Below are positions 54,761 to 63,330 of a stretch of 64,000 bases of DNA, in pieces. Location: contig NZ_JALPTB010000002.1 of NCBI RefSeq assembly GCF_023218075.1, forward strand, positions 1-64,000, written 5' to 3'. The stretch is from Rhodococcus sp. HM1 (GTDB lineage Bacteria; Actinomycetota; Actinomycetes; Mycobacteriales; Mycobacteriaceae). Made by a program: the position numbers and the translations under genes. The notes beneath the pieces are model-generated. The model saw only the letters and a program-made list of their open reading frames with translations. It had not been told where the DNA came from and made no database searches. Position 1 is the stretch's first letter. Each line of letters begins with the position of its first letter.

Positions 54761-56269
54761 ATGAATCTGACGATGTTGCTGGACATGGCCGTCGACGGCT
54801 TCGGAGACCGAATCGTGATCGGGACTCGTGATGCCGGGATCTCTGCGTCGCGGCTGCAGGAGCTCTCGATCGCGGGGGCTGCCGCGATCGAGGATGCCGG
54901 TGCCGACGCCGTCGTATACCTCGCGGTCAACGGCCCCGCGTTTCCCGTGGCCATGTTCTCGGCAGCACGCGCGGGCGTGCCGCTCGTGCCGGTGAACTAC
55001 CGGCTCGGCCGCGAGCAACTCGATGCGTTGCTCGCCAATCATCCGAGGGCGCTCGGCATCGCCGACCCGGGCCAGACCGAAGCTCTCGAGCGGGCGGGCC
55101 TGCCGGTCCGGACGCCCCGGCAGTGGCTGCAGGAACTCGCGACGTCACCGGTCACGGACGCGGAGGACAATGTGGTCGACGTCGACATCCCGGCTGTCGT
55201 CATCTACACCTCCGGTACCACGTCCGCCCCCAAGGGGGTCTTGCTCCGCCACGAGAACCTCACGTCGTATGTGCTGGGCTCTGTCGAATTCGCTTCTGCA
55301 GAGGAGGCCGATGCCGCGTTGGTGAGCGTTCCCCCTTATCACATTGCAGCAGTCGCGAACGTCATCACGAACCTGTATGCGGGGCGGCGCACCATGGTGC
55401 TCGAGCAGTTCACACCGGAGCAGTGGCTCGACACTGTCCGGCGTGAGGAGATCACGAACGCACTGGTGGTCCCCACCATGCTTGCGCGAATCATCGAATC
55501 GGAGGCCGACAAGGACGTTCCGAGCCTGCGCGGACTCGCATACGGTGGCGCGCCGATGCCGGCGCGGGTCCTCGAACGTGCGCTGCGGCTGTGGCCTGAC
55601 ACGGGCTTCGTCAACGCCTACGGGCTCACGGAAACCAGTTCGACCGTCGCTGTCCTCGGTCCCGAGGATCATCGCGCGGCGCTCGCGAGCGACGACGAGA
55701 AGGTCCGGGCGCGGCTCGGATCCGTGGGGCGCGTGGTTCCCGGCGTCGATCTCGAGATCCGCGACGTCGACGACACTCCTGTGCCTCCCGGGGTAACCGG
55801 ACGGATCTGTGTGCGAGGCGAGCAGGTGTCAGCGGAATACGCAGGCATCGGCCGCATGGTCGACGACCGCGGGTTCTTCGATACGCGCGACAAGGGCTAC
55901 CTCGACGAGGACGGATTCCTCTTCGTGGGCGGGCGTGTCGACGACACGATCATTCGTGGAGCAGAGAACATCGCGCCGGCCGAGATCGAGGATGTCATGC
56001 TCAGGCACCCCGCCGTGATGGACGTCGCGGTCGTCGGCATTCCGGACGAGGAGTGGGGCCAGCGGATCGAAGCCGCCGTCGTCCTGGACCCCGGAGCCAC
56101 CGTCGACGTCGAGGAGCTCCGGAACTTCGTGCGAGAGTCGTTGCGCAGCAGTAAAACTCCCGAGAGGATCGTGTTCTGGGACGAACTTCCCCGAACCGAG
56201 ACCGGCAAGCTCGTGCGCAGGCACGTGGTTGCACGTCTCGAGAACTCGGAGGACGCTGCAAGCGTCTGA
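54761..56269 (+). CDS. AMP-dependent acyl-CoA synthetase/ligase
   Basis: 502 residues. The ANL-family motifs are all present: P-loop VVIYTSGTTSAPKGV, VNAYGLTETSS, FFDTRDKGYLDEDGFLFVGG with GRVDDTIIRGAENI, and the C-terminal lysine in LPRTETGKLVRR. It activates a carboxylic acid to its CoA thioester and is the likely entry step of the island. The ATG at 54761 follows GGAG by six bases; the TTG one codon before is an alternative. A 13-bp terminator hairpin follows. Confidence 0.92.
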   Translation: MNLTMLLDMAVDGFGDRIVIGTRDAGISASRLQELSIAGAAAIEDAGADAVVYLAVNGPAFPVAMFSAARAGVPLVPVNYRLGREQLDALLANHPRALGIADPGQTEALERAGLPVRTPRQWLQELATSPVTDAEDNVVDVDIPAVVIYTSGTTSAPKGVLLRHENLTSYVLGSVEFASAEEADAALVSVPPYHIAAVANVITNLYAGRRTMVLEQFTPEQWLDTVRREEITNALVVPTMLARIIESEADKDVPSLRGLAYGGAPMPARVLERALRLWPDTGFVNAYGLTETSSTVAVLGPEDHRAALASDDEKVRARLGSVGRVVPGVDLEIRDVDDTPVPPGVTGRICVRGEQVSAEYAGIGRMVDDRGFFDTRDKGYLDEDGFLFVGGRVDDTIIRGAENIAPAEIEDVMLRHPAVMDVAVVGIPDEEWGQRIEAAVVLDPGATVDVEELRNFVRESLRSSKTPERIVFWDELPRTETGKLVRRHVVARLENSEDAASV

Positions 56270-56281
56270 GAACGAAAGCGG

Positions 56282-56311
56282 CGGTCCGGCCGGTGCCCAC
56301 CGGCCGGACCG
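56282..56311. terminator. 13-bp perfect terminator hairpin
   Basis: CGGTCCGGCCGGT pairs with ACCGGCCGGACCG around GCCC. It separates the AMP-ligase from the convergent GntR gene. Confidence 0.8.
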
Positions 56312-56334
56312 TCGTATTCGTGAGGGGCGGCGCT

Positions 56335-57138
56335 CTACTCGAACATGTCGACGACCGCGGTCCGGCCGGCGTCGTTTCCGAGGACGAGCTTGCGCACTGC
56401 GGTCAGATGCGCCGCCCAGTGCGCCTCGGCGCCCGCTCCGTCGTCGGCTTCGAGGAGATCGACGAGCTTCTCGTACGAGCGGATATTTCGGAGAAAATGC
56501 CGCCACACCCCGGGGAGATGGTTGCCCTGGGCAATGGCGGTCGCCTGGTGGGTCGCGACGATGTCCCGAAGCACCCCCGCCTGGACGCTCAGGGCCTTGT
56601 TGCCGCACCGGTCCGTGATCGTGGACTGGAAACGGATGGTCAGGTCGGCCCAGTGTCGGGGCCCTCTGCTGGTGCTCAGATCCTTCTCGGTCACAGCGCG
56701 CATGCTCGCGAGGCACGAGCGGAGTTCCGCGACGTCCTCGTCGGTGCGACGTTCGGCGAACAGACGTGCGCAGACCGGTTCGAAGACGATTCGGGCAGCG
56801 TAGATCTCCTCGAGCGTCGTGCCGTTCATCTGGAGAATCAATCCGACGCTCCGTGCCGCCACGGAGATGTCGGGTCTCGAGACGACCGCACCGCCGTGGC
56901 CTCCCCGTTTCCGTTGGATGAGGGATTCGGCCTCGAGCAGGCGGAATGCTTCCCTCAATGTGGCGCGGGAGACGCCGAAATCCTCCATGAGTGTCGCTTC
57001 CGGAGGAAGCATGTCACCGGTCGCGAGTTCGCCGCGCACGATCTCGCGGCGCAGTCGCGCAGCAACGAGTTCGGCGGTCTTGGGGATTCGTACCGACCCC
57101 GACATGGCCCCGAGGGATGAGAATGCGCGCGTACTCAT
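56335..57138 (-). CDS. GntR-family regulator, FCD (FadR) subfamily (second copy)
   Basis: 267 residues with the same plan as the regulator at 35064. The winged helix reads PKTAELVAARLRREIVRGEL, then LMEDFGVSRATLREAFRLLE and KRGGHGGAVVSRPD. The FCD domain follows. Both proteins share IPKTAELVAxxLRR-type N-termini, so they are paralogues. The ATG at 57138 has a weak ribosome site. It faces the double-hotdog hydratase gene across a TAGGTGCACTTA element and may control the second half of the island. Confidence 0.88.
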   Translation of the reverse strand: MSTRAFSSLGAMSGSVRIPKTAELVAARLRREIVRGELATGDMLPPEATLMEDFGVSRATLREAFRLLEAESLIQRKRGGHGGAVVSRPDISVAARSVGLILQMNGTTLEEIYAARIVFEPVCARLFAERRTDEDVAELRSCLASMRAVTEKDLSTSRGPRHWADLTIRFQSTITDRCGNKALSVQAGVLRDIVATHQATAIAQGNHLPGVWRHFLRNIRSYEKLVDLLEADDGAGAEAHWAAHLTAVRKLVLGNDAGRTAVVDMFE

Positions 57139-57203
57139 CGCTCGAGCCTACGTCCCGCCGGTCGTCATTCCGCGACAGATGGCATCTGCCGCTTTACATC
57201 TCT

Positions 57204-57221
57204 CACTAGGTGCACTTACTG
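57204..57221. promoter_or_regulatory. GT-N2-AC operator candidate in the GntR/hydratase gap
   Basis: CACTAGGTGCACTTACTG contains the GGTGCACT core and aligns with the 44072 site. It lies between the divergent GntR and hydratase genes. Confidence 0.45.
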
Positions 57222-57319
57222 TGGGGGAGTAGGCGGGGTGGACGACCGTGTCGAGAAATGCAGCCGCTTCCCAGTGCCTGCCGCCCGCGGCGCCCCCGAA
57301 AAGACCCTGGAGGTACTTC

Positions 57320-58600
57320 ATGAGCACGTCTGACACGACAGAGAAGAATCCCGAGATCTACACCTTCAAGGACGAGGACGTCCAGCGGGCGAAGGATCTC
57401 GTGGGTGTCTACCATGCGGTGACACAGCGAGAGCAGTACACGCGGGCGACCCCGGACATCATGCGGAACTTCGCTCGCAGCTACGGCGATGACAATCCGC
57501 TGTTCGTGGACGAGGAGTACGGTCTCGACACCCGCTGGGGTGGGCAGATCGCCCCGCCGATGATCAACATCGCGCTCACCAAGGAACTGCTCGCGGATCC
57601 GGTGCCTCGCGAGCAGCGACGTCCGTCGTTCCGCGGCATTCACGTCTTCGTTTCGGGAACCACCACCAATTGGTACCGGCCGGTGTACGACGGCGACACT
57701 CTCTACTCGTTCCAGGGGTTCGACAAGGTCGAGGAAAAGCAGTCCGAGTTCGCGGGCCGCTCGCTCATCGTCACCCGCATCCACGTCCAGTTCAACCAGC
57801 GCGCCGAGGTCGTGCAGACGCAGCGGGTGATCACCATCCACACCGAGCGTCACGAGTCGAAGAAGCGCAAGAAGTACGACGCCATCGAGCCCGCGTCCTA
57901 CACTTCCGAGGACATCGCGAAGATCGACGAGATCTACGCGGCAGAGCAGGTTCGGGGCGCGAACACCCGCTACTGGGACGACGTCGAGGTCGGCGACAGC
58001 CTCGGGACCATGGCCAAGGGACCGCTGACGACCACCGACATGGTCGTCTTCCATTCGGGCGGATACGGTTTCGCGCCCTACACGCCGTCGGCGAGCCGCC
58101 TGAGCTACAAGAACCGTCAACGCATCGCCCCCTTCTACATCCCCAACGAGCAGGGCATCCCCGATGTCGCGCAGCGCATCCACTGGGACAGCGACTACGC
58201 CCGGTCGATCGGCCTGCCGGCTGCATACGACTACGGCATGATGCGCGACTGCTGGCTGACCCACTTCCTCACCGACTGGATCGGCGACGACGGCTGGCTC
58301 GAATCCATGTCGAGCCAGATGCGCAAGTTCAACTACATGGGCGACACCCACACCTTCACCGGTGAGGTCGTCGGCAAGCGTGTCGAGGGCGATCGTCATC
58401 TGATCGACATCGAGCTGCGTGGTACCAGCCAACGTGGCGAGGTCACCTGCCCCGCGACCGCCACGATCGCGTTGCCGAGCAGGGAAACCGGCCTCGCTGT
58501 GCTGCCCACGGCACCGGCCGAGCTCGAGCGAGTCGCCGCGAAGATGCTCAAGCGCAACGGTGAGCTTCGTGCGGAACGGCGTCGCGCAGGCCAGGCCTGA
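57320..58600 (+). CDS. Fused double-hotdog (MaoC-like) enoyl-CoA hydratase
   Basis: 426 residues with two hotdog halves. The first has ARSYGDDNPLFVDEEYG, where the usual catalytic GDxNPIH histidine is Phe. The second has AQRIHWDSDYARSIGLPAAY, equivalent to the PIHxDPEYARxxGFPG motif and retaining the histidine. This resembles a fused HadA/HadB- or ChsH1/ChsH2-type hydratase with a single active half. GGAGG precedes the ATG at 57320. It likely hydrates a bulky enoyl-CoA ahead of the thiolase-fold/DUF35 pair downstream. Confidence 0.85.
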   Translation: MSTSDTTEKNPEIYTFKDEDVQRAKDLVGVYHAVTQREQYTRATPDIMRNFARSYGDDNPLFVDEEYGLDTRWGGQIAPPMINIALTKELLADPVPREQRRPSFRGIHVFVSGTTTNWYRPVYDGDTLYSFQGFDKVEEKQSEFAGRSLIVTRIHVQFNQRAEVVQTQRVITIHTERHESKKRKKYDAIEPASYTSEDIAKIDEIYAAEQVRGANTRYWDDVEVGDSLGTMAKGPLTTTDMVVFHSGGYGFAPYTPSASRLSYKNRQRIAPFYIPNEQGIPDVAQRIHWDSDYARSIGLPAAYDYGMMRDCWLTHFLTDWIGDDGWLESMSSQMRKFNYMGDTHTFTGEVVGKRVEGDRHLIDIELRGTSQRGEVTCPATATIALPSRETGLAVLPTAPAELERVAAKMLKRNGELRAERRRAGQA

Positions 58601-58619
58601 TCATCATTTCGAACGGATC

Positions 58620-58659
58620 CAACCCGCCGGGCGTGTCTGTCGCTCCGCTTGGCGGGTTG
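58620..58659 (+). terminator. Hairpin between hydratase and enoyl-CoA hydratase genes
   Basis: CAACCCGCC at 58620-58628 pairs with GGCGGGTTG at 58651-58659 with a 22-base loop. A weak or partial terminator. Confidence 0.45.
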
Positions 58660-58698
58660 TGCCGTTCTCGGACCACTCATCACAGCGAGGACCATCCC

Positions 58699-59445
58699 AT
58701 GCCGGTAACCACCGAAATTCGAGACGGTGCAGTGATCGTCACCCTGCGCTGGACCGACAAGCGCAACGCCCTCTCCGCCGACGACGCCGATCTCGTCGCC
58801 GAGGCCATCACCGGAGCCGGGGCCGAATCGGCCGCCCGGGCACTCGTTCTCGCGGGCGAGGGCCAGTTCTGCGCGGGTGGTGATCTCCCCTTCTTCGCGG
58901 AGCTGGGCCGGACCTTGACGCCGGAGGAGATCCACCGAACCATCTACGGTCGGGTCCAGGCGATGGTGCGTGCCCTTCGCGACTGCCCCGTCCCCACGAT
59001 CGCCGCAGTCGACGGTGCCGCTGTCGGTCTCGGAATGGACCTGGCGCTGGCGTGCGATATGCGATTCGTGGGTCCGAAGGGCTTCCTCATGCAGGGCTGG
59101 GCGCGGGCGGGATTGATTCCTGGCACGGGAGGGACCGCTCTGTTGCACCGCGTCGCCCCCGAGCGACTGTGGCAACTTCTCGCGACGCAGGAGCGTGTCT
59201 CGGCCGAGCGTGCAGTCGAACTCGGTCTCGCCGAAAGCGGTGAGCCCGACGCTCTTACGGCGGCTCTCGCCCGGGTAGAGGCACTGTCGTACATCGATCG
59301 CCGGGTGTTGGGGGATTATGCCGCCCTTGCCCGCCGGGCGGCGTGGCCGGACGAGGAGAACTTCGACCAGGCCGGTGCTCGGCAGGGCCACCTGTTGACT
59401 TCGCAGCACTTCCGGGACCTCACCCGGCAACTGCTCGGCAAGTAG
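58699..59445 (+). CDS. Enoyl-CoA hydratase/isomerase family protein (2)
   Basis: 248 residues of the crotonase fold: RWTDKRNALSADDADLVAEA, oxyanion GEGQFCAGGDLPFF and DGAAVGLGMDLALACDMRFV, then MQGWARAGLIPGTGGTALLH. The position of the second catalytic glutamate is Gly/Thr (IPGTGG), so the exact reaction is open. The ATG at 58699 has AGCGAGG upstream. It follows the double-hotdog hydratase by about 100 bp. Confidence 0.87.
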   Translation: MPVTTEIRDGAVIVTLRWTDKRNALSADDADLVAEAITGAGAESAARALVLAGEGQFCAGGDLPFFAELGRTLTPEEIHRTIYGRVQAMVRALRDCPVPTIAAVDGAAVGLGMDLALACDMRFVGPKGFLMQGWARAGLIPGTGGTALLHRVAPERLWQLLATQERVSAERAVELGLAESGEPDALTAALARVEALSYIDRRVLGDYAALARRAAWPDEENFDQAGARQGHLLTSQHFRDLTRQLLGK

Positions 59446-59471
59446 CAGGGCAACGCCTGGTATATGAAGTC

Positions 59472-59489
59472 TTCATAGATTACTATGTG
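59472..59489. promoter_or_regulatory. CATAG-N4-CTATG palindrome before the thiolase gene
   Basis: TTCATAGATTACTATGTG has five of seven left-half and all right-half bases of the 37155 palindrome. It lies 125 bp before the thiolase-fold gene, in an AT-rich gap. Confidence 0.6.
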
Positions 59490-59613
59490 ATACATGTCAT
59501 GTGTGGGTATTCGCGCATGACACGAGCGTGAAGCCGTAACGACTCCGGTGGTGCCCCGATCGCGGGACCCCGGAGTACGTCGGCCGACCGGATAACCGAA
59601 CGGAGAAGCTGTC

Positions 59614-60807
59614 TTGAGCAACGGACTGCGGGATGTCGCCATAGTCGGTGTCGGCGCCACCCCCTATTACAAGCGCGGAGGTTCCGCGCCTCAGACCATC
59701 ACCGAACTCGCAGGCAAGGCAATCCTCGCAGCATGCGAGGACGCGGGCATCTCGGTGAAAGAGATCGACGGCTTCGCCTACTATTCCGGAGCCGGCGCGG
59801 GGTACGGCGACAAGATGGACACCGCCGACTTCATGGAGACGTTGGGCATCCCGGAGGTCACGTTCACGGCATCGCTGACTTCCGGCGGTGGTGGATCTGC
59901 CGGTTCCATCGGGCTTGCGCGCGCAGCAATCGTTTCAGGTCAGGCGACGACCGTCGTAACCGTCATGGCGTTGCAGCAGCAGAAGCAGCGTCTGGGTACC
60001 GTTTTCGCGGCGAAGGCCCCGGATCCGCTGAGTTCGTTCCTGCAGCCTTCGGGTCTCGCGGGCCCCGGCCACCTGATGTCGGTGCTCGCACGTCGTCACA
60101 TGCACATGTACGGCACAACGCGTGATGCATTCGCCGAGATCGCGATCTCCGAGCGGCAGAATGCACTCAATCGTCCCAAGGCCATTCAGAAGACACCTCT
60201 CACCAGGGAGGAATACTTCAACGGTCGCATGATCGCGGACCCGTTGTGCCTGTACGACTTCTGCATGGAGACCGAAGGTGCGGTCGCGGTGATCACCACG
60301 AGTTCGGACCGTGCGAAGGATCTGCGGCAGAAGCCGGTGCCCGTGGTGGCGGTTGCACACGGTGGCCGTCGTGAGTGGGGTCGCGCGTTCGCGTGGTACG
60401 GCATGCCCGACGAGTATTTCGCATCTGCGGGCAACGCCCCGATCGCCAAGCGTTTGTACGAGCAGTCGGGGCTGACTGCCAAGGATATCGATGTCGCACT
60501 GCTCTACGACCATTTCTCGCCCATGGTTCTGATGCAGCTCGAGGACTACGGCTTCTGTGAGCGCGGCGAGGGCGGCGCGTTCGTCGAGAGTGGCGCGATC
60601 CGGTACGACGGCGGCTCGATCCCGGTGAACACCCACGGTGGTCAGCTGTCCGAGGCCTACATCATCGGAATGACACACATCATGGAGGCGGTGGAGCAGA
60701 TGCGAGGCACTGCGATCAATCAGGTGAAGGATGCCGAGTTCGCCCTGGCGACCGGCGGTCCCGCGTCGCTGCCCGTCAGTGGCCTGATCCTGGGACGTGC
60801 GGCATGA
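59614..60807 (+). CDS. Thiolase-fold lipid-transfer-type protein without the usual cysteine
   Basis: 397 residues of the SCP-x/Ltp thiolase-like group. The segment that normally carries the nucleophilic Cys reads LTSGGGGSAGSIGLARAAI (residues 88-106), with no cysteine. The NTHGGQLSEAYIIGMTHIME histidine region is intact. Ltp2-type enzymes, which also lack the Cys, act with a DUF35 partner as retro-aldolases in steroid side-chain degradation. The next gene encodes a DUF35 protein with a four-base overlap. The TTG at 59614 follows GGAGAAG. Thiolysis by another route, as in BbsAB-like pairs, is the alternative. Confidence 0.82.
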   Translation: MSNGLRDVAIVGVGATPYYKRGGSAPQTITELAGKAILAACEDAGISVKEIDGFAYYSGAGAGYGDKMDTADFMETLGIPEVTFTASLTSGGGGSAGSIGLARAAIVSGQATTVVTVMALQQQKQRLGTVFAAKAPDPLSSFLQPSGLAGPGHLMSVLARRHMHMYGTTRDAFAEIAISERQNALNRPKAIQKTPLTREEYFNGRMIADPLCLYDFCMETEGAVAVITTSSDRAKDLRQKPVPVVAVAHGGRREWGRAFAWYGMPDEYFASAGNAPIAKRLYEQSGLTAKDIDVALLYDHFSPMVLMQLEDYGFCERGEGGAFVESGAIRYDGGSIPVNTHGGQLSEAYIIGMTHIMEAVEQMRGTAINQVKDAEFALATGGPASLPVSGLILGRAA

Positions 60808-61235
60808 GCGACATCGTGGCAACGCCGCTGCCCGGCGACGCCGTCCAGATCACGACCGATCCGCACACCGAACCCTTCTGGCAGGCAGCCAAGGAGGAGC
60901 GACTCGTCGCGTGCCAATGCGCAGATTGCGGGCACTTCCGGATGCCTCCGACCCCCTTCTGTCCGGAATGTCAGTCCACCGAGAAGAAGTGGCCGGAGCT
61001 CTCCGGGCGTGGCACCGTGTACAGCTTCGCCGTCGTCCACGGTTTCCCGGGATTGCCCGACATCACCGTCGTCGGCGCCGTGATCGACCTCGAAGGTGCC
61101 GCCCCGGCCCGGTTGGTCACCAATGTCGTGGACGTCGACCCCGACGAAGTGGCGATCGGAATGGATGTCGAGGTGTGCTTCTCGCCGATCTCCGATGGGT
61201 GGAAGCTGCCCGTGTTCCGTCCCGTGACCGACTGA
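60804..61235 (+). CDS. DUF35 zinc-ribbon/OB-fold partner protein
   Basis: 143 residues. The N-terminal rubredoxin-like zinc ribbon has four cysteines in CQCADCGHFRMPPTPFCPEC, followed by the OB fold with SGRGTVYSFAVVHGFPGLP and IDLEGAAPARLVTNVVDV. Such proteins form complexes with thiolase-fold partners and bind acyl-CoA. The ATG overlaps the thiolase-like stop (ATGA), strong evidence for a functional pair. A 16-bp hairpin terminates the unit. Confidence 0.9.
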   Translation: MSDIVATPLPGDAVQITTDPHTEPFWQAAKEERLVACQCADCGHFRMPPTPFCPECQSTEKKWPELSGRGTVYSFAVVHGFPGLPDITVVGAVIDLEGAAPARLVTNVVDVDPDEVAIGMDVEVCFSPISDGWKLPVFRPVTD

Positions 61236-61272
61236 ATCGGACTGCACCACAGCCGAATAGCTCACACTGCCT

Positions 61273-61316
61273 GCAGCCGGTGCTGCGGACACTCCGGTGC
61301 CCGCAGCACCGGCTGC
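61273..61316 (+). terminator. 16-bp perfect terminator hairpin
   Basis: GCAGCCGGTGCTGCGG (61273-61288) pairs exactly with CCGCAGCACCGGCTGC (61301-61316). It closes the thiolase-DUF35 unit before the transporter operon. Confidence 0.75.
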
Positions 61317-61335
61317 TGCGCGTGCAGATGAAGTG

Positions 61336-61353
61336 CACATAGTTAACTAAGTA
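61336..61353. promoter_or_regulatory. ACATAGT-TA-ACTAAGT operator candidate before the ABC transporter
   Basis: CACATAGTTAACTAAGTA matches the 37155 palindrome in the full left half and six of seven right-half bases. It sits 140 bp before the first permease gene. The rest of the 61236-61495 gap has no ORF. Confidence 0.6.
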
Positions 61354-61495
61354 GTGTTGACAACCTAAGTGGCGCGCCTCACAATGAACAGGACCGTGGC
61401 GTGCACGCCCGTACTCGGGCCCGGTCGGTTGTCGCTTCTTCCCGGCCTCACCGGACGCGTCCACACCGCATGCCCAGCCGAACGAAGGGTTTTCC

Positions 61496-62443
61496 ATGTT
61501 GCGGTTCATGGCATCACGACTGTTGACAGTTGTGCCGATGCTTCTGATTCTGACCGTCATCGTGTTCCTGCTCGTAGAAATCGCCCCCGGCGATCCTGCC
61601 GCGATCATCGCCGGCGCCGACGCATCGCCCGAGGCGATCGCCGCGGTGCGCCAGCGACTCGGCCTCGACCAACCGGTATGGCATCAGTACCTGTCCTACG
61701 TCTGGAATGCACTGCAAGGTGATCTCGGGACGTCGTTCGCCACCAACGAACCGGTCACCGAGGTGATTGCCCGCCGGCTCCCGAGGACCCTGTCGATCGG
61801 TCTGTTCGCGATGCTCATGGTCGTCATCCTGAGTATTCCCCTCGGAATACTCGCCGCGGTCAAGCGCGACAGCCTGTTCGACCGGATCCTCACCGGGACC
61901 TCGGTATTCCTGCTCGCTGTCCCGCCGTTCGTGCTCGCCGCGATCCTGGTGAAATGGTTCGCGCTCGGCGGCCTCCAGATCTTCCCGCCCACCGGGTACG
62001 CCCCGCTCAGCGACGGTGTGGGGGAGTGGTTGATGTATGCGACGCTCCCCGCGATCGCGATCGCCACCATCAGCCTCGCCGAGCTCGCCCGGCAGGCGCG
62101 CGGCGCCATGATCGACGCGCTCGAGCAGGACTACATCCGCACGGCCCGAGCCAAGGGTCTGAGCAAGATGGCACTCGTCTGCAAACATGCTGCGAAGAAC
62201 GCAGCGGTCCCGTACATCACGGTGCTGGGACTGAACGTCGGCCGCGTCGTCGGCGCGGCGGTGATCATCGAGGCAATCTTCAACATCCAGGGATTCGGCC
62301 AGCTCGGCGTCACCGCGGTCATCAACCGTGACATCCCGACCATGCAGGGTGTGGTCCTGGTCAGCGGCGTGATCGTCCTGCTCGTCACCCTGCTCGTCGA
62401 CATCTCGTACGGCTACCTGAACCCGAGGATCCGAAACAAATGA
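61496..62443 (+). CDS. Dpp/Opp-type ABC transporter permease (DppB-like)
   Basis: 315 residues. The DppB/OppB N-terminus FMASRLLTVVPMLLILTVIV and VEIAPGDPAAIIAGADASPE are typical, as are the helical core and the EAA-type loop DALEQDYIRTARAKGLSKMA. It forms the channel with the next gene. Membrane-embedded. The substrate-binding protein gene is not upstream and may lie beyond the window. Located in the CoA-catabolic island, it may import an oligopeptide-like or other amphipathic acid rather than peptides. Confidence 0.93.
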   Translation: MLRFMASRLLTVVPMLLILTVIVFLLVEIAPGDPAAIIAGADASPEAIAAVRQRLGLDQPVWHQYLSYVWNALQGDLGTSFATNEPVTEVIARRLPRTLSIGLFAMLMVVILSIPLGILAAVKRDSLFDRILTGTSVFLLAVPPFVLAAILVKWFALGGLQIFPPTGYAPLSDGVGEWLMYATLPAIAIATISLAELARQARGAMIDALEQDYIRTARAKGLSKMALVCKHAAKNAAVPYITVLGLNVGRVVGAAVIIEAIFNIQGFGQLGVTAVINRDIPTMQGVVLVSGVIVLLVTLLVDISYGYLNPRIRNK

Positions 62444-63330
62444 CCACTACAGTGACGAACGCGAGAAGCGTCAAGACGCTGTTCTCGTACACTCCGGGCC
62501 GCACGATGAAGCGGCTTCTGCAGGATCGTGTGGGGATGTTCTGCCTCGTCGGGCTGACATTCCTGGTGCTCGTCGGCGTTGTGGCGCAATTCTGGACGCC
62601 GAAGGATCCGGCGGCGCAGAGCCTGCTGAATCGACTCGAAAGCCCCAGCAGTGAATACTGGCTCGGTACCGATGCGGTCGGGCGCGACATCCTGAGTCGG
62701 CTCATGGTCGCCACCGGAGTCGACCTGGCCGCGGCCGCACTCGCTGTGGGTATCGGCATCGTCGTCGGGGCGAGCCTGGGCCTGATGGCCGGCTACCTCG
62801 GCGGTCTGCTCGATTCCGTCACCAGCCGGGTGTCCGATGTGTTGTTGTCGCTGCCGCCGCTGCTCTTCGCAGTGGCGATCGTCGGAGCCCTCGGACCGAG
62901 TCTGACGAACGCAATGATCGCGATCGGCGTGCTTCTCGCCCCTCGATTCTTCCGCCTGGTGAGGGTCAGCACCCGGGAAATCGTCAACGAGGACTACGTG
63001 GAAGCCGCCCGCTCGGGCGGTGCCGGGCCGATCCGAATCATGACGCGTCACGTGGCACCGAACATCATCTCCCCGCTGTTGATCCAGATCTCCTTCGGCG
63101 CCTCCGTCGCGATCGTCGCCGAGTCCGGCCTGAGCTTCCTCGGGCTGGGTGTCCAACCACCGACGGCCAGTTGGGGGTCGATGGTGAAGGAAGGATTCGA
63201 CAATCTTGCAATCAACGGCTGGACCATCATTCCGTCCAGTGTCGTGATCGTCGTCACGATCCTGATGTTGTCGCTGTTCGGCGACAGTCTGCGGGATGCA
63301 GTCGGAAGCCAGGGCGGGAGCAAGGCATGA
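62440..63330 (+). CDS. Dpp/Opp-type ABC transporter permease (DppC-like)
   Basis: 296 residues. The OppC N-terminal domain (RLLQDRVGMFCLVGLTFLVL, LGTDAVGRDILSRLMVATGV) is followed by the permease helices and the EAA-like loop VEAARSGGAGPIRIMTRHVA, with the GLSFLGLGVQPPTASWGSMV signature. Its ATG overlaps the DppB-like stop (ATGA), and its own stop overlaps the ATPase start. Confidence 0.93.
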   Translation: MTTTVTNARSVKTLFSYTPGRTMKRLLQDRVGMFCLVGLTFLVLVGVVAQFWTPKDPAAQSLLNRLESPSSEYWLGTDAVGRDILSRLMVATGVDLAAAALAVGIGIVVGASLGLMAGYLGGLLDSVTSRVSDVLLSLPPLLFAVAIVGALGPSLTNAMIAIGVLLAPRFFRLVRVSTREIVNEDYVEAARSGGAGPIRIMTRHVAPNIISPLLIQISFGASVAIVAESGLSFLGLGVQPPTASWGSMVKEGFDNLAINGWTIIPSSVVIVVTILMLSLFGDSLRDAVGSQGGSKA

